Assembly: GCA_030648695.1 (NCBI GenBank)
Contig: JAUSHG010000008.1
Span: 1-5,307, forward strand
Origin: a bacterium
GTDB lineage: Bacteria > Patescibacteriota > Minisyncoccia > Phycocordibacterales > UBA10002
Direction: 5' to 3'
Length of the DNA stretch: 5,307 bases
Every line of letters begins with the position of its first letter. Position 1 is the first letter of the stretch. Below the pieces are notes generated by a model. The model was not told the origin of the DNA. It did not search any database and saw nothing but the letters and a program-made list of their open reading frames with translations. Of this stretch, positions 1 through 4,706 are shown one piece after another. A program made the translations under genes and the position numbers.

Positions 1-597
1 AAGGTCCAGGATATCGTACGGGTCCGAAGTCCCCCGCAGGAGGATTTTCTTGCCTCTCTTATCCAGAGTTGACTCGAGCCGTGGCGTATCCTTTTTGACC
101 GCAGTCCGTGCAACCCCGTCGCCCTGAAGCGTCAGTTTGACCGTAGCGCCCGCGATGTCAAAGAAATCCCCGTAGTACGGGTCAAGAGAAGTAACAACAC
201 TCCTGCCGGGCTTGAAGTCCCCATTGACGTCGCAGAGAATATGGACGAGAAAGTCCTGCTCCGCTTCAATGACGAAGTATTCGGGAATAAACAAGTAAAA
301 CCTTGAACCGTTCACCTGAATGGCGGGGTCGCTTTTGCTGCCGGCGTGAGTGCGAAGCTTAATAGTCATCGGAAGCGCCTCCACTTTCCGCTCTCCGTCA
401 CTTAGATACACATCAAAGACCAGCGGACCTCCCACAAATACGGAAGCTGTCGTTGCGCTAAATACATAGGAAGCGATAATTCGCTCCCTGCCTCGACTCG
501 TAACCGCACTAGTCGTTTCCGAACGGACAAACAACTCGGAGCCCGAAGCGGCGCATACCTGCAATAACAAAACTGCAAACAGACATATGGATTTCAC
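1..597 (-). CDS. Exported protein of unknown function, N-terminal part (runs off the left edge)
   Basis: The frame is open from a GTG at 597 to base 1, giving 199 residues without a stop. The next upstream in-frame stop is at 643-645 and no ATG lies between, so GTG 597 is the best start; AAAGGAA sits 3-4 bases before it. Residues 1-17 form a Sec signal peptide: a Lys at position 2, the hydrophobic core ICLFAVLLLQV, and a small-residue stretch CAASG where cleavage is likely. The C15 context (LLQVC) is a poor lipobox, so a lipoprotein is less likely. The mature part is rich in alternating hydrophobic residues and looks like beta-sandwich. Residues 122-133 (CDVNGDFKPGRS) resemble a D-x-N-x-D calcium loop of dockerin or EF-hand type. 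From about residue 171 a segment ending in LRGTSDPYDILDL resembles the start of a bacterial Ig-like repeat, where G-T-[SA]-D-P is common. This suggests a surface protein with further domains to the left. I do not recognise the family; the role is inferred. Confidence 0.8.
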   Translation of the reverse strand, partial: MKSICLFAVLLLQVCAASGSELFVRSETTSAVTSRGRERIIASYVFSATTASVFVGGPLVFDVYLSDGERKVEALPMTIKLRTHAGSKSDPAIQVNGSRFYLFIPEYFVIEAEQDFLVHILCDVNGDFKPGRSVVTSLDPYYGDFFDIAGATVKLTLQGDGVARTAVKKDTPRLESTLDKRGKKILLRGTSDPYDILDL

Positions 598-600
598 ATA

Positions 601-607
601 TTCCTTT
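601..607 (-). promoter_or_regulatory. Ribosome binding site deciding the GTG start
   Basis: On the minus strand AAAGGAA lies just before TAT-GTG. The overlapping ATG one base upstream of the GTG is followed at once by TGA, so it cannot be used. The site therefore supports GTG 597. Confidence 0.6.
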
Positions 608-628
608 CTTTCAAGGGTTTCTAAAAAA

Positions 629-657
629 AGAGTACCATATTTTCAACTGAATATCAA
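629..657 (-). promoter_or_regulatory. Predicted promoter of the exported-protein gene
   Basis: On the minus strand there is a -35 TTGATA (652-657), a 17-base spacer and a -10 TACTCT (629-634), preceded by TGG, which gives an extended -10. It would yield a leader of about 25 bases that includes the AAAGGAA site. It lies downstream of the recR hairpins, so the gene appears to be transcribed separately from recR. This is motif matching only. Confidence 0.5.
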
Positions 658-670
658 CAGATACCAAAAG

Positions 671-693
671 CCGTCAACGTGGCACGTTGACGG
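671..693 (-). terminator. Hairpin downstream of recR, second of a tandem pair
   Basis: CCGTCAACG and CGTTGACGG flank a five-base loop; two more pairs could form inside it. Read on the minus strand the stem is followed by CTTTTGG, a short U-run, which makes it the more terminator-like of the two hairpins after recR. Confidence 0.5.
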
Positions 694-697
694 CAAT

Positions 698-720
698 CTG
701 TCGACCTGTGAGGTCGACAG
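698..720 (-). terminator. Hairpin just downstream of recR, first of a tandem pair
   Basis: CTGTCGACCT and AGGTCGACAG form a perfect 10-bp stem with a three-base loop, only 4 bases past the recR stop codon. It has no U-tract of its own and is followed within 4 bases by the second hairpin. The two may act together as a composite terminator or as a 3'-end stabiliser for recR mRNA. Confidence 0.45.
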
Positions 721-724
721 ATGG

Positions 725-1339
725 CTATCCGCGGTGGGTGAGCGCTTGCTTGATGGTTTCCGAGTCGGCGTATTCTAGTTCACTGCCGGTGGAGAGGCCA
801 CGACCGAGCGTGCTTATACGGAAACCGTGTGTTGAGGCAAGAGGGGAGAGGGCTTTGCGGAGTTCATCGGACGTGTGCTCACCGTCAGGATTGGCGCTCA
901 ATGCCAAAATTATTTCCTTCAGTTCCGCCGCGCTGTCTTTTTCAACGCGTGTCAGGAGTTCCTTGAGCCGGATTATCGGTGGTGCTTTCTTTTTTGGGAG
1001 CAGGGGGATGTTGCCGCCGAGGACAAAGTATCTGCCCTTAAACCCCCCGCTTTTTTCAATAGTATCCAAGTCCGTATCGGTCGCAACCACCATGAGCTCG
1101 CTCTCACTGCGGTTTTTGTCACTGCAAAGGGTACAGAGAGCTCCGGCCCGCTTCTGAAAGAAGCGGAAACAGGACGCGCATCTAGCCACATCTTTGGGAA
1201 GCTCCTCAATGAGGTTCTTGAGGGAGGTGATGTACTCTTTGTCGCGGGAAAGCAAAAAAAAGACAAAGCGTTTTGCCTGCCTTGGCCCTATGCCGGGGAA
1301 CTCTCTGAATAGTGCAACTAGTTTATCAAATGAAGTCAT
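725..1339 (-). CDS. recR: Recombination mediator protein RecR
   Basis: RecR works in the cytoplasm with RecO (and RecF where present) to load RecA onto SSB-coated single-stranded DNA at gaps and stalled forks. The 204 residues match the usual length of about 200. Domains in order: a helix-hairpin-helix with FPGIGPRQAKRF (14-25); a C4 zinc finger with C54, C57, C69 and C72; a Toprim region from LMVVATDTD (82-90) through GRYFVLGG (102-109) and ILALSANPDGE (144-154); and the conserved C-terminal GRGLSTGSELEYAD (179-192). The ATG at 1339 gives the standard N-terminus MTSFDKL; a longer reading from a TTG at 1381 adds 14 residues encoded by the spacer repeat and is rejected. No clear ribosome binding site precedes the ATG. 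The position usually occupied by the first Toprim glutamate (VVE) is alanine here (VVA). It lies downstream of dnaB on the same strand, across a 134-base repeat-filled spacer. Confidence 0.95.
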   Translation of the reverse strand: MTSFDKLVALFREFPGIGPRQAKRFVFFLLSRDKEYITSLKNLIEELPKDVARCASCFRFFQKRAGALCTLCSDKNRSESELMVVATDTDLDTIEKSGGFKGRYFVLGGNIPLLPKKKAPPIIRLKELLTRVEKDSAAELKEIILALSANPDGEHTSDELRKALSPLASTHGFRISTLGRGLSTGSELEYADSETIKQALTHRG

Positions 1340-1361
1340 GGAGTTGGAATAACCAAGCTCC
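1340..1361 (-). other. Small hairpin abutting the recR start codon
   Basis: On the minus strand GGAG and CTCC, then TTGG and CCAA, pair around the loop TTATT with one bulged base; the stem ends directly at the recR ATG. The only Shine-Dalgarno-like GGAG in the leader is inside the stem and too far from the ATG in linear distance, so folding could affect recR translation. The element overlaps the edge of the larger inverted repeat. Confidence 0.3.
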
Positions 1362-1464
1362 AAGAAACAATAACCAAACAAACTTCAAGTTCCAATATTC
1401 AAACACTAATCTGATTTTGGGCCTTGGGTATTGGATATTGTTTGGAATTTGTCTCTTGGTTATT
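1348..1464. repeat. Imperfect CCAA/TTGG-rich inverted repeat between dnaB and recR
   Basis: AATAACCAAG (1348-1357) is the exact complement of CTTGGTTATT (1455-1464). A second unit, CAATAACCAA (1368-1377), can pair instead with TTGGTTATTG (1456-1465). Between them are further degenerate CCAA units on the left (for example TTCCAATATTC at 1390-1400) and TTGG units on the right (ATTGGATATTG, TTTGGAATTTG). Nearly the whole 134-base spacer is built from these units. From memory, similar low-complexity inverted repeats occur between genes in Patescibacteria and other environmental bacteria; they also yield spurious reading frames. It could serve as a dnaB terminator or a processing hairpin, but has no clean stem followed by a U-tract. 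Confidence 0.6.
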
Positions 1465-1473
1465 GGTAATTGT

Positions 1474-2856
1474 CTAAAAGGGTTCACTGCCTCCCGCTCC
1501 TTTCTCAACTTTATCAAACTCCGCAAACTCGCTCTTTTCAAGGGAGAGGAAGCTGGCCTTCTTCTCGTCAAAGTAGAGCTCCACTTTTCCTGTCGGGCCG
1601 TTGCGGTGTTTCTCAATGAGAATTTCCGCAATGTTGGGGCGGTTTGAGTCCTCCTTGTACTTGTCCTCGCGGTGGATAAACATCACCACGTCAGCGTCCT
1701 GCTCAATAGAGCCGGAATCGCGCAGGTCGGAGAGGCGGGGCTTGCCGCCGCGTGCCTCCACGGCACGCGACAACTGGGAAAGTGCCAATACGGGGACATC
1801 CAGCTCGCGGGCAAGCTGTTTTAAGGAGCGTGAAATCTCGGAGGTCTGCTGAACCAGGTTGTCATTCTTGGTTGTCGTCGGCATCATGAGCTGGAGATAG
1901 TCCACAATGAGGAGGCCTATGCCTTTTTCACTTTTCAGGCGGCGGGCTACGGAGCGCATCTTGAGAATGTTGTTGCCGGGCTGGTCGTCAATAAAAATCG
2001 GGGCGGTGGAGAGTATATCAAGAGAATCGCGGATTTTGTTGAATTCGTCCGCGGCAGTAAGGCGTCCTGTGCGCAGTTTCCATGCATCAACACGCGACTG
2101 CGCCGCAAGCATGCGGTCTACGAGCTGTTGACTGCTCATTTCAAGCGAGAAGATACCGACGGGGATTTTGTTGTTGACTGCAGTTTGCCGTGCGATGTCC
2201 AAAGCAAGCGAGGTCTTGCCCATAGAGGGGCGCGCCGCAAGAATAATGAGGTCTGATTTCTGAAATCCGGCGAGTTTGTTGTCCAGCTCCTTGAATCCTG
2301 TGGGAATACCGCGCAGTTCGTTGCCTGATTTATGCAGGCGGTCAAGGCGCTCCCATGCTTCTGCAAGGGTGTCCTTGAGTTCTATAAACGCGCGTCCTCC
2401 TGCATGATGTGCAATGTCAAAAATACGCTTCTCGGCCTTGTCCATGAGCACATCAAGCTCTTCCGCCTCTGAAAATCCGAGCTCCCCCAGATACTGCGAA
2501 GCATCAAGAAGCTTACGCATGGCGTACTTCTTCACAATAAGGTCTGCGTAGTGCGCAAAGTTCGTGGAGGAGGGGACAGTGGCGGTAAGTTCGGCAAGGT
2601 AGCTTGCTCCGCCGGCGGCTTCAAGCTCGCTTTTTTCCGTGAGGCGCGAGGAGAGGGAGAGGAGGTCAATCGGGATATTCTTGCTGTACAGCTCCATCAT
2701 GGTCTTCCAGATGACGCGGTGGCGGTTGCCGTAGAATGCCTCTACAGTGATGCGGTCAAGTACCTCGCTTATGCCGTCGGGCCGGAGCATGACGGAGCCG
2801 AGGAGCGCCTTTTCGGCGTCCAGATTTTGCGGAGGGATTCGGGAAGCGTCAGTCAT
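1474..2856 (-). CDS. dnaB: Replicative DNA helicase DnaB
   Basis: DnaB is the ring-shaped hexameric helicase that unwinds DNA at the replication fork using ATP and recruits primase. Its 460 residues are close to the usual 450-470. The N-terminal helical domain spans about residues 8-150 (PPQNLDAEKALLGSVM at 8-23 is the classic opening) and a linker leads to the RecA-like ATPase domain. Motifs visible: Walker A ARPSMGKTS (208-216); the catalytic-glutamate segment SLEMS (E239); Walker B LLIVDYLQL (315-323, D319); ALSQLSR (358-364); RLSDLRDSGSIEQDAD (374-389); and the arginine-finger region EKHRNGPTG (415-423). All are intact and there is no intein. The ATG at 2856 gives the standard N-terminus; no ribosome binding site precedes it, but a TACAAT box ends 6 bases upstream, suggesting a leaderless transcript. 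It is divergent from the nucleotidyltransferase gene; recR follows downstream. Confidence 0.97.
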   Translation of the reverse strand: MTDASRIPPQNLDAEKALLGSVMLRPDGISEVLDRITVEAFYGNRHRVIWKTMMELYSKNIPIDLLSLSSRLTEKSELEAAGGASYLAELTATVPSSTNFAHYADLIVKKYAMRKLLDASQYLGELGFSEAEELDVLMDKAEKRIFDIAHHAGGRAFIELKDTLAEAWERLDRLHKSGNELRGIPTGFKELDNKLAGFQKSDLIILAARPSMGKTSLALDIARQTAVNNKIPVGIFSLEMSSQQLVDRMLAAQSRVDAWKLRTGRLTAADEFNKIRDSLDILSTAPIFIDDQPGNNILKMRSVARRLKSEKGIGLLIVDYLQLMMPTTTKNDNLVQQTSEISRSLKQLARELDVPVLALSQLSRAVEARGGKPRLSDLRDSGSIEQDADVVMFIHREDKYKEDSNRPNIAEILIEKHRNGPTGKVELYFDEKKASFLSLEKSEFAEFDKVEKGAGGSEPF

Positions 2857-2862
2857 AGTACT

Positions 2863-2868
2863 ATTGTA
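2863..2868 (-). promoter_or_regulatory. Predicted -10 box of dnaB, leaderless
   Basis: TACAAT on the minus strand ends 6 bases before the dnaB ATG, separated by AGTACT. Transcription starting at the usual distance from a -10 box would begin at or next to the A of the ATG. The region 16-18 bases upstream is only a weak -35 (TTTCAA). No Shine-Dalgarno sequence is present, which fits leaderless translation. Confidence 0.5.
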
Positions 2869-2989
2869 TCGTGTTGAGAAAAAATTGAAACACTAAAGGT
2901 GTGAGCAGTGTATCATGCGGGAAGGAGAGAGGGTCAAACCATTTTCAGGATAAAAAGTGCGCAATGTGGGGACAAGGGGAATAGTTTAC

Positions 2990-3024
2990 AAGTTTTAAGT
3001 TATAAAGTTGGTAAGTTGCAAGTC
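2990..3024. repeat. Array of spaced AAGTT units in the divergent spacer
   Basis: AAGTT occurs at 2990, 2997, 3005 and 3013, and AAGTC at 3020, with start-to-start steps of 7, 8, 8 and 7 bases. The array ends 17 bases before the -10 box of the nucleotidyltransferase gene. Degenerate AAGTT/AAAGTT strings are, from memory, frequent in Patescibacteria spacers. The rest of the divergent spacer (2869-2989) shows no gene. Confidence 0.55.
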
Positions 3025-3041
3025 AGGTAGTGGTTTAGTTG

Positions 3042-3047
3042 TATACT
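3042..3047 (+). promoter_or_regulatory. Predicted -10 box of the nucleotidyltransferase gene, leaderless
   Basis: TATACT ends 6 bases before the ATG at 3054, the same gap as at dnaB. No Shine-Dalgarno sequence lies in the gap. A TTGCAA at 3016-3021 is a possible -35, but its 20-base spacing is too long to be convincing. Confidence 0.5.
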
Positions 3048-3053
3048 GTTGTT

Positions 3054-3731
3054 ATGCAAGCCGTAATACTCGCTGCAGGATTGGGGACGCGCATGCGGCC
3101 CCTCACGAATACTGTCGCAAAACCGCTCCTTACAGTGGGGGAGCGTCCGCTTTTGGAGTACACGTTTGATGCATTGCCAAAGGAAATTGATGAGGTGATT
3201 GTGGTGGTGGGGTATTTAGGGGAGCAGATTAGGGAATATGTGGGGGAGAATTTCCGCGGCCGTAACATCCGCTATATCGAGCAAAAGAAATTGGAGGGCA
3301 CTGCAAAAGCGCTCTGGGAGGCGAAGGAGCTTCTGCACGGCAGATTTTTGGTCATGATGGCGGATGACATGTATGCAAAGGAGGATATCGAAAAATGCCT
3401 TACCCATGAACGGGCCATGCTTGTGTTCCGTCAGGAGGTGGAGTCGCCGGGCGGAGAAGTGGTGCTCAATGAAAAAGGCGAGTTAGTGGATGTAATTGAG
3501 AAAAAGAATATTCCCAAAGGAACACTCGTCGGCACAAACGTATTCGTGCTCACGCCGGAGATTTTTAACTACGAACCGGTCAAGCTGACCGATAGAGAAG
3601 GGGAGTGGGGATTGCCGCAAACCGTTGTGCAAATGGTCAAGGATTTTCCGGTAGCTGTGATAGAAGCCACACGGTGGCTCAAAATCACCTCACCGGAAGA
3701 CCTAAAGGTTGCCGAAAAACTCCTCTCCTAA
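3054..3731 (+). CDS. Sugar-1-phosphate nucleotidyltransferase (NTP_transferase family)
   Basis: Enzymes of this family join a sugar 1-phosphate to a nucleoside triphosphate, giving an NDP-sugar and pyrophosphate, for cell-wall or surface polysaccharide synthesis in the cytoplasm. The 225 residues form a single Rossmann-like catalytic domain without a left-handed beta-helix tail, the size of MurU-type or short RmlA/mannose-1-phosphate enzymes. Visible motifs: AVILAAGLGTRMRPLT (3-18) for nucleotide binding; AKPLL with K23; VVVGYLGEQI (50-59); LEGTAKALW (80-88); the metal-binding aspartate region MMADD (101-105); GTLVGTNVF; and the C-terminal WLKITSPEDL. At that last motif many relatives have an aspartate that binds the second metal (W-x-D-x-G-T-P-x-D-L), whereas a lysine is here. 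The ATG at 3054 starts right at the first beta-strand; the TTG at 3039 would overlap the -10 box and is rejected. Sugar and nucleotide cannot be told from sequence alone. Confidence 0.9.
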   Translation: MQAVILAAGLGTRMRPLTNTVAKPLLTVGERPLLEYTFDALPKEIDEVIVVVGYLGEQIREYVGENFRGRNIRYIEQKKLEGTAKALWEAKELLHGRFLVMMADDMYAKEDIEKCLTHERAMLVFRQEVESPGGEVVLNEKGELVDVIEKKNIPKGTLVGTNVFVLTPEIFNYEPVKLTDREGEWGLPQTVVQMVKDFPVAVIEATRWLKITSPEDLKVAEKLLS

Positions 3732-3735
3732 ATTC

Positions 3736-3767
3736 TTCCAAATGATTGCTATCGCAATCATTTGGAA
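3736..3767. repeat. Palindrome copy 1, 14-bp arms with a TATC loop
   Basis: TTCCAAATGATTGC and GCAATCATTTGGAA flank TATC, 4 bases after the stop of the nucleotidyltransferase gene. Past one mismatch (C3735/T3768), two more outer pairs are possible. There is no U-tract on either strand (TAAGTTATTT follows), so it is not a standard intrinsic terminator. A second copy lies at 4184-4231; the copies share 18 of 19 bases over AATTCTYCCAAATGATTGC on the left arm. Confidence 0.9.
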
Positions 3768-3782
3768 TAAGTTATTTCCGAA

Positions 3783-3811
3783 TTGACAGAACTGGATTTG
3801 GCGTGTAGTTT
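3783..3811 (+). promoter_or_regulatory. Predicted promoter of the small orphan gene
   Basis: A perfect -35 TTGACA (3783-3788) is followed by a 17-base spacer and the -10 TAGTTT (3806-3811), a weaker match. The predicted start near 3818 would leave a leader of about 18 bases holding the ribosome binding site. Confidence 0.55.
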
Positions 3812-3821
3812 GTTGGCAAAC
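3808..3821. promoter_or_regulatory. Short inverted repeat over the predicted transcription start (possible operator)
   Basis: GTTTG-TTGG-CAAAC is a perfect 5-bp inverted repeat overlapping the -10 box and the predicted start of transcription. Its place is right for a repressor site, but it is short and could be chance. Confidence 0.25.
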
Positions 3822-3835
3822 AGAAAGGAGTTCTT

Positions 3836-4105
3836 ATGCCAACAAAACGGGCGAGACACGACCTTCACATTCACTGTGCGCGGTTGCTGATGGGGGATTT
3901 TGGTGTCCGTAAAGACAGGCATCTGGAAGATGAGGCAGTGCGGTTGATAGCGGACATATATGATTCGCAGCGCATGGCCCATTCACTCATCGTGTTAAGT
4001 ATCAGAGGATTTCGGCAGGTGAAGGCCACCCAATTTCTGGAGCGGTTTCTCCAGGATAATGGGACAAGGACTTTCTCGATGCATCGGGGAGAGGACGAGT
4101 TCTAA
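3836..4105 (+). CDS. Small soluble charged protein of unknown function, 89 residues
   Basis: I do not recognise this protein. The start is well supported: AGAAAGGAG (3822-3830) lies 5 bases before the ATG, the strongest ribosome binding site in the window. The N-terminus is basic (MPTKRARHDLHIHCARLL); residues 28-53 and 62-73 look like amphipathic helices; and the tail is acidic (RGEDEF). There is no signal peptide, membrane segment or cysteine cluster (one Cys, at 14). It is an isolated transcription unit, with a TTGACA promoter in front and a strong intrinsic terminator 25 bases behind, and the unit is bracketed by two related palindromes. The compact size and basic start could suit a nucleic-acid-binding or regulatory protein, but that is a guess. 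The strong expression signals argue against a chance reading frame. Confidence 0.75.
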   Translation: MPTKRARHDLHIHCARLLMGDFGVRKDRHLEDEAVRLIADIYDSQRMAHSLIVLSIRGFRQVKATQFLERFLQDNGTRTFSMHRGEDEF

Positions 4106-4130
4106 TTCAGGTACTACGAAATTCTTTTTC

Positions 4131-4163
4131 CGGCGCGCCGCTTCTCGGCGCGCCGTCTTTTTT
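4131..4163 (+). terminator. Intrinsic terminator of the small orphan gene
   Basis: Two copies of CGGCGCGCCG flank a CTTCT loop, giving a perfect 10-bp GC stem followed by TCTTTTTT. Each arm is itself a palindrome, so the arms are direct as well as inverted repeats. The U-tract is on the plus strand only, so it stops transcription from the orphan gene. Confidence 0.9.
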
Positions 4164-4183
4164 ATTGTCAGAAACATCAGTCA

Positions 4184-4231
4184 TACAATTCTCCCAAATG
4201 ATTGCGATAGCAATCATTTGGGAGAATTGTA
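4184..4231. repeat. Palindrome copy 2, 22-bp perfect arms with a four-base loop
   Basis: The left arm 4184-4205 and right arm 4210-4231 are perfectly complementary around GATA (TATC on the minus strand). The inner 12 bases per arm, CCAAATGATTGC, are the same as in copy 1. It starts 14 bases past the stop of the minus-strand gene at 4246. It lacks a clear U-tract on the minus strand, so it is unusual as a terminator. The plus-strand terminator at 4131-4163 lies on its other side, completing a convergent gene end. Confidence 0.9.
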
Positions 4232-4245
4232 ATCTAATAGTCCGT

Positions 4246-4701
4246 TTAGAGACGGTACGGAGCGAGTTTTTGGGAAAGCTCATTCACCCGCCGTTTTTCA
4301 AGCTCTATATTACTCCAGATTTTGCGCATCTCCGAATCTGCCTCCACAAGCATCTTCTCCTTTTTGTTATCCCACTGAAAAGCAGTTGCCGCGGCATTTC
4401 TCTTTGATTCGGCTTTTGGCCGCGCCAATTCCAGCTTCTTCAATTCGGAAACGTGCAGATAGTATTCTTGAATATTCCTTAGGATCTCCCGCGCTAAACG
4501 TATTTCCCCGTCAAAGGCGAAGTTCCCAAGAGGTGATTCAATATAACCGTCAAAATACCTCGCTTCGTTCGGGACATTGGTAAGGTCAAATTGATCTCCG
4601 GTTGCAAGTATTCTTCCGAGATAATCCTTCATCTCGTAACTGATTTTAACTGCATGTTCCTCAGGACTCTGTGGAAGGAGTGGTTGCTCGTGACTAGGCA
4701 T
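4246..4701 (-). CDS. Hypothetical protein following cysS, 151 residues
   Basis: I do not recognise this protein. It is soluble and charged, with no signal peptide or membrane span. Residues 1-16 are proline-rich and probably disordered (PSHEQPLLPQSPEE). Residues 17-65 are a mixed region (VKISYEMKDYLGRILATGDQ, then YFDGYIESPLGNFAFDGE). From about residue 67 to 148 the sequence is rich in Glu, Lys, Arg, Leu and Ala and looks like long helices, perhaps a coiled coil, ending in NELSQKLAPYRL. The ATG at 4701 is 5 bases past the cysS stop and has no visible Shine-Dalgarno sequence, which suggests translation coupled to cysS in one mRNA. A functional link to cysteine charging is not shown by the sequence. 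The 3' end carries palindrome copy 2. Confidence 0.75.
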   Translation of the reverse strand: MPSHEQPLLPQSPEEHAVKISYEMKDYLGRILATGDQFDLTNVPNEARYFDGYIESPLGNFAFDGEIRLAREILRNIQEYYLHVSELKKLELARPKAESKRNAAATAFQWDNKKEKMLVEADSEMRKIWSNIELEKRRVNELSQKLAPYRL

Positions 4702-4706
4702 ATTTG

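Noticed and set aside
687..1312. Plus-strand reading frames opposite recR
   Set aside because: They are antisense shadows of a clear RecR and have no promoter or ribosome binding site of note.
1340..1381. Longer recR from a TTG at 1381, adding 14 residues
   Set aside because: The added residues come from the CCAA/TTGG repeat and extend beyond the normal RecR N-terminus; ATG 1339 gives the standard start.
1312..1647. Plus-strand reading frame of 111 codons with a hydrophobic stretch
   Set aside because: It runs through the spacer repeat and antisense to dnaB; the membrane-like segment is a translation of TTGG/ATT units.
1745..1770. GCGTGCC/GGCACGC inverted repeat within dnaB
   Set aside because: It is a 7-bp stem in GC-rich codons of a conserved protein, without a T-run; probably chance.
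3039..3053. TTG start 5 codons upstream for the nucleotidyltransferase
   Set aside because: It would overlap the -10 box, and the ATG at 3054 begins exactly at the conserved first strand.
3574..3592. CGGTCA/TGACCG inverted repeat in the nucleotidyltransferase gene
   Set aside because: It is a short stem inside coding sequence with no further signal.
3736..4231. CRISPR array reading of the repeated palindromes
   Set aside because: There are only two copies, inverted relative to each other and about 450 bases apart with a gene between, and there are no cas genes.
4165..4407. Plus-strand frame spanning palindrome copy 2 into the 3' end of the gene after cysS
   Set aside because: It follows the strong terminator, runs antisense to a better-supported gene and includes the palindrome.
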